From DASQFU01 sp035632955 (GTDB lineage: Bacteria; Eisenbacteria; RBG-16-71-46), in contig DASQFU010000096.1 of the NCBI GenBank assembly GCA_035632955.1, positions 1-16,703 of the forward strand: DNA of 16,703 bases. The letters run 5' to 3'. This document shows positions 15,092 through 16,703 of this stretch, piece by piece. The notes under the pieces were generated by a model. The model saw only the letters and a list, made by a program, of their open reading frames with translations. It was not told the DNA's origin and made no database searches. Made by a program: the position numbers and the translations under genes. The first letter of the stretch is position 1; every line of letters starts with the position of its first letter.

Positions 15092-15769
15092 CTAACGATA
15101 GAGCTGCTTGACGCGGCCCCACGTGCTCTCGCTCGTCGCGGTCGGCGTGCACGACACTGCGTTGGAGGCATCCGGCGTGGGCGTTGCTTGCAGATAGGAC
15201 GTCGTGTTCCGCAGCCCCCCGCTGCCGTTCGGGCACCGTTGGTTCGAGTGGCCGGTTCCGTTCCCTCCACCGTTTTCGTCGACCTGGGGCTGACCCGCGT
15301 TGAGGAGCACCAGGAGACCCGGATCGTCCGCATCCGCCGTGTCGTAGACGATCGCGTCGAGTAGATTGGCCGTCGTCGTCACCGGCGTGTTGGTTGGAAA
15401 GGCGGAGGCGTCGCCCGTGTAGAGCGCGACGGCGTCGGCGCCATTCTGGAGGTTGTCATTGGCGAAGGTCAGATCGACTCCCGGGACGCCGACATTGCCG
15501 AGCGTCCAATAGCCGGAGGCGTTGGTCGTCTGACCATCCAGGTCGAAGGCTGCGTAAGAGAGGTCGTTCGACCCGTTATAGAAGACCAGTACTAAACCGG
15601 TGAGCGACGTGTTGCCAACCCCACCATCGAAGAGCTCGACGAACTCGCCCGCGTCCGCGCCGACCTGATCCGAATCGAGCTCGTTGATCCTCACCTGCGC
15701 GGATGCCGGGGCTCCCGCAACCAGCAAGCACAGCACTGACAACGCAAGAACCTTACGAACAAGCTGCAT
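15092..15769 (-). CDS. Secreted lamin-tail-domain (LTD) protein
   Basis: Exported protein of 225 residues. Residues 1-24 are a signal peptide (KVLALSVLCLLVAGAPASA) with a probable signal peptidase I site ASA|Q at 24/25. The mature part starts VRINELDSDQVGADAGEFVELFD, the usual opening of extracellular LTD domains. LTGLVLVFYNGSND, LQNGADAVALYTGD, DAIVYDTADADDPGLLVLLN and HSNQRCPNGSGG follow, as in bacterial LTD proteins linked to extracellular nucleases, but no nuclease domain is attached. The last 11 residues, STWGRVKQLYR, follow a Thr/Ser-rich spacer and look like a separate C-terminal motif. The start at 15769 has a GGGAGGT site 6 bases away. Two 60-base samples counted 67 % and 53 % GC, against 75 % in a sample of ftsZ, so composition is uneven. 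The function is unknown; extracellular adhesion or binding is a guess. Confidence 0.9.
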   Translation of the reverse strand: MQLVRKVLALSVLCLLVAGAPASAQVRINELDSDQVGADAGEFVELFDGGVGNTSLTGLVLVFYNGSNDLSYAAFDLDGQTTNASGYWTLGNVGVPGVDLTFANDNLQNGADAVALYTGDASAFPTNTPVTTTANLLDAIVYDTADADDPGLLVLLNAGQPQVDENGGGNGTGHSNQRCPNGSGGLRNTTSYLQATPTPDASNAVSCTPTATSESTWGRVKQLYR

Positions 15770-15774
15770 ACGCT

Positions 15775-15781
15775 ACCTCCC
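15775..15781 (-). promoter_or_regulatory. Shine-Dalgarno of the lamin-tail gene
   Basis: GGGAGGT on the minus strand, with GGAGG ending 6 bases before the ATG at 15769. It supports that start and the predicted signal peptide. Confidence 0.75.
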
Positions 15782-15835
15782 GATGAGCGGGCCCGCCGTT
15801 TGCGCGGAGGACCATGGAATGAGGATGCCATCGAG

Positions 15836-15863
15836 ATCATACGTCAGTGCGTGACCGCCCCAA
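15836..15863 (-). promoter_or_regulatory. Possible promoter of the lamin-tail gene
   Basis: On the minus strand, TATGAT (15841-15836) is a good -10 box. TTGGGG (15863-15858), 16 bases upstream, matches only three of six -35 positions. Initiation near 15829 would leave a leader of about 60 bases. It overlaps the 3' end of the hydrolase frame, where coding character is already weak. Confidence 0.35.
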
Positions 15864-16554
15864 AGCATTTCCACACGCGCGAGATACAGTCCTGCGCATC
15901 GGTGCCTGTAGACGCGGTGTGGTGCGCTCTCGCGGGGGCTAGTTCGTGTCCCAACGCCGTGAGCGCTGCGGACATGATCCACTCGACCCAGGCTTCGTAC
16001 ATGCGGCGCGAGGGATGGAGCCCGTCCACAGGCCGGGATCGGTGGCCGCGCGCCGCGAGATCTCCGTCACGTCGACGTAGCGCACGCCGGCGCTCCGCCT
16101 GGTCGCGCTTCGCCTGGTTGAACCGGACGATTGTCGCGGCGATCCGCTCTTGATCCTGGCTGGCGGCGAACGGAGTGACGCTCCAATCGGGGATCGAGAG
16201 CACGATCACCCGCCCAGGCTTCCCGCCCGCGAGCTCCACGGCCTGCCGCAGCCGCGCGCTGAACGCGCGGCGATACTCGTCGGGCTCGGCGCCACGCGCC
16301 TGATCGTTGACGCCGATCAGGAGCGTCACGAGCAGGTAGGGTCCGCGCGGCCGCGCCCGTTCGATTCCGGCCGCGAGCTCGTCCGTCGTCCAGCCGGTGC
16401 GCGCGATGATCTCCGGATCCTCGATCGCGATGCCACGGGCGCGCAGCCGTTCGACCAACACGGCTGGCCAGTCTTCGGCCGCCGCGACGCCGGCGCCGAT
16501 CGTGTACGAATCACCGAGCGCGAGAAAACGGACGGGCCCCGTGCCGGGCAGCAT
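15844..16554 (-). CDS. SGNH/GDSL-family hydrolase, internally frame-disturbed
   Basis: Predicted serine esterase/lipase of the SGNH fold, 236 residues as it stands. Block I is LALGDSYTIG with the nucleophile Ser at about residue 16. GVND (81-84) supplies the oxyanion Asn, and DGLHPS (177-182) the catalytic Asp and His. Between them, residues 155-176 are an Arg-rich run unlike the family, while an alternative frame of the same DNA (16091 to 16026) reads AGVRYVDVTEISRRA and onward, exactly the expected family segment. The frame therefore slips out near 16092 and back near 16026. The tail after about residue 202 is not family-like and overlaps a possible promoter. The start is ATG 16554 or the TTG just before it; a lipoprotein leader sits in another frame immediately upstream. 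This is either a decaying gene or a locus with indel errors. Confidence 0.75.
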   Translation of the reverse strand: MLPGTGPVRFLALGDSYTIGAGVAAAEDWPAVLVERLRARGIAIEDPEIIARTGWTTDELAAGIERARPRGPYLLVTLLIGVNDQARGAEPDEYRRAFSARLRQAVELAGGKPGRVIVLSIPDWSVTPFAASQDQERIAATIVRFNQAKRDQAERRRALRRRDGDLAARGHRSRPVDGLHPSRRMYEAWVEWIMSAALTALGHELAPARAHHTASTGTDAQDCISRVWKCFGAVTH

Positions 16555-16658
16555 CAACCCGCCTGCGGCGCGCGCTGGCTCGCCGCACAGCCGGCGAGCG
16601 TCGCCACCAGCGCCCCGAGCGTCGCGAATCGTGCGAGCCGGCCCACGCCGCCACTCAT
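16554..16658 (-). CDS. Lipoprotein signal peptide split from the SGNH hydrolase by a stop or frameshift
   Basis: A 34-residue frame: a short N-terminus with Arg at 7 and 10, a hydrophobic stretch (FATLGALVATLAG), then Cys at 24 in a LAGC lipobox followed by AASQ. This is a classic signal peptidase II leader. Its TGA overlaps the hydrolase ATG by one base (TGATG). Adding one T in the GGTTGATG junction would join the two frames as one lipoprotein hydrolase. A free 10-residue lipopeptide would make little sense, so I read this as the detached 5' end of the hydrolase gene. Translational coupling through TGATG is the alternative. Confidence 0.55.
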   Translation of the reverse strand: MSGGVGRLARFATLGALVATLAGCAASQRAPQAG

Positions 16659-16702
16659 GCCCCGCCCGGGGTCGGGCTGCCGGGGACGTGCCAGAGGTCG
16701 GG
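16655..16702 (-). CDS. C-terminal end of an upstream minus-strand gene (partial)
   Basis: One minus-strand frame entering from the window edge reads PDLWHVPGSPTPGGA and stops at a TGA that overlaps the lipoprotein leader ATG as ATGA. The four-base overlap and composition fit the end of a co-directional gene, but 15 residues are too few to name it. Confidence 0.45.
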   Translation of the reverse strand, partial: PDLWHVPGSPTPGGA

Positions 16703-16703
16703 A

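Noticed and set aside
15773..15982. Small minus-strand frame of 69 codons between the hydrolase and the lamin-tail gene
   Set aside because: It overlaps the 3' part of the hydrolase in another frame, has no domain or ribosome site, and covers the probable promoter and Shine-Dalgarno of the next gene.
1..16703. CRISPR arrays, tRNA or rRNA genes, insertion sequences, phage or defence genes
   Set aside because: I saw no spaced direct repeats, no transposase or integrase motifs and no cloverleaf-like segment; nearly all bases are explained by the listed genes.

Overview
The window is about 16.7 kb of very GC-rich bacterial chromosome (hand counts of coding stretches reach about 75 % GC). Its core is a division and cell wall (dcw) cluster, in the order mraY (5'-truncated by the window edge), murD, ftsW, murG, murC, ftsQ, ftsA, ftsZ. 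High GC, a secreted lamin-tail-domain protein ending in STWGRVKQLYR and a lipoprotein-type leader suggest a diderm environmental lineage. Candidatus Eisenbacteria or a nearby phylum is my best guess, from general resemblance only. Most of the window reads cleanly; frame problems are confined to the last kilobase.

Bases 2-9068 form a tightly packed co-directional operon. mraY/murD, murD/ftsW and ftsW/murG overlap by 4 bases (ATGA or GTGA); murG/murC and murC/ftsQ overlap by 1 base (TGATG). Only ftsA and ftsZ have their own strong Shine-Dalgarno sites. The products run from lipid I synthesis (MraY) and lipid II synthesis (MurG), through UDP-MurNAc-peptide assembly (MurC, MurD) and glycan polymerisation (FtsW), to the divisome (FtsQ, FtsA, FtsZ). 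murB and ddl, often found between murC and ftsQ, are absent. A large TPR protein gene follows ftsZ after 12 bases. Its reading frame requires a start upstream of the first ATG/GTG/TTG codon, most likely a CTG at 9081 behind a strong Shine-Dalgarno.

Bases 10722-13832: rpmB (ribosomal protein L28, four-cysteine zinc form) lies on the minus strand, convergent with the TPR gene, and has a well-formed sigma70-like promoter. A small membrane-anchored or secreted protein of unknown function then leads into recG, which starts inside its 3' end.

Bases 13833-16703: a RimJ/RimL-type GNAT acetyltransferase and a short protein with an MJ0042-type zinc ribbon lie on the plus strand. They face two minus-strand genes, a secreted lamin-tail-domain protein and an SGNH/GDSL hydrolase. 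A perfect 12-bp hairpin separates the converging sets. The hydrolase appears frame-damaged: a lipobox-containing leader sits in another frame just upstream, and about 22 codons in the middle read correctly only in an alternative frame. The last bases of the window probably hold the end of another minus-strand gene.
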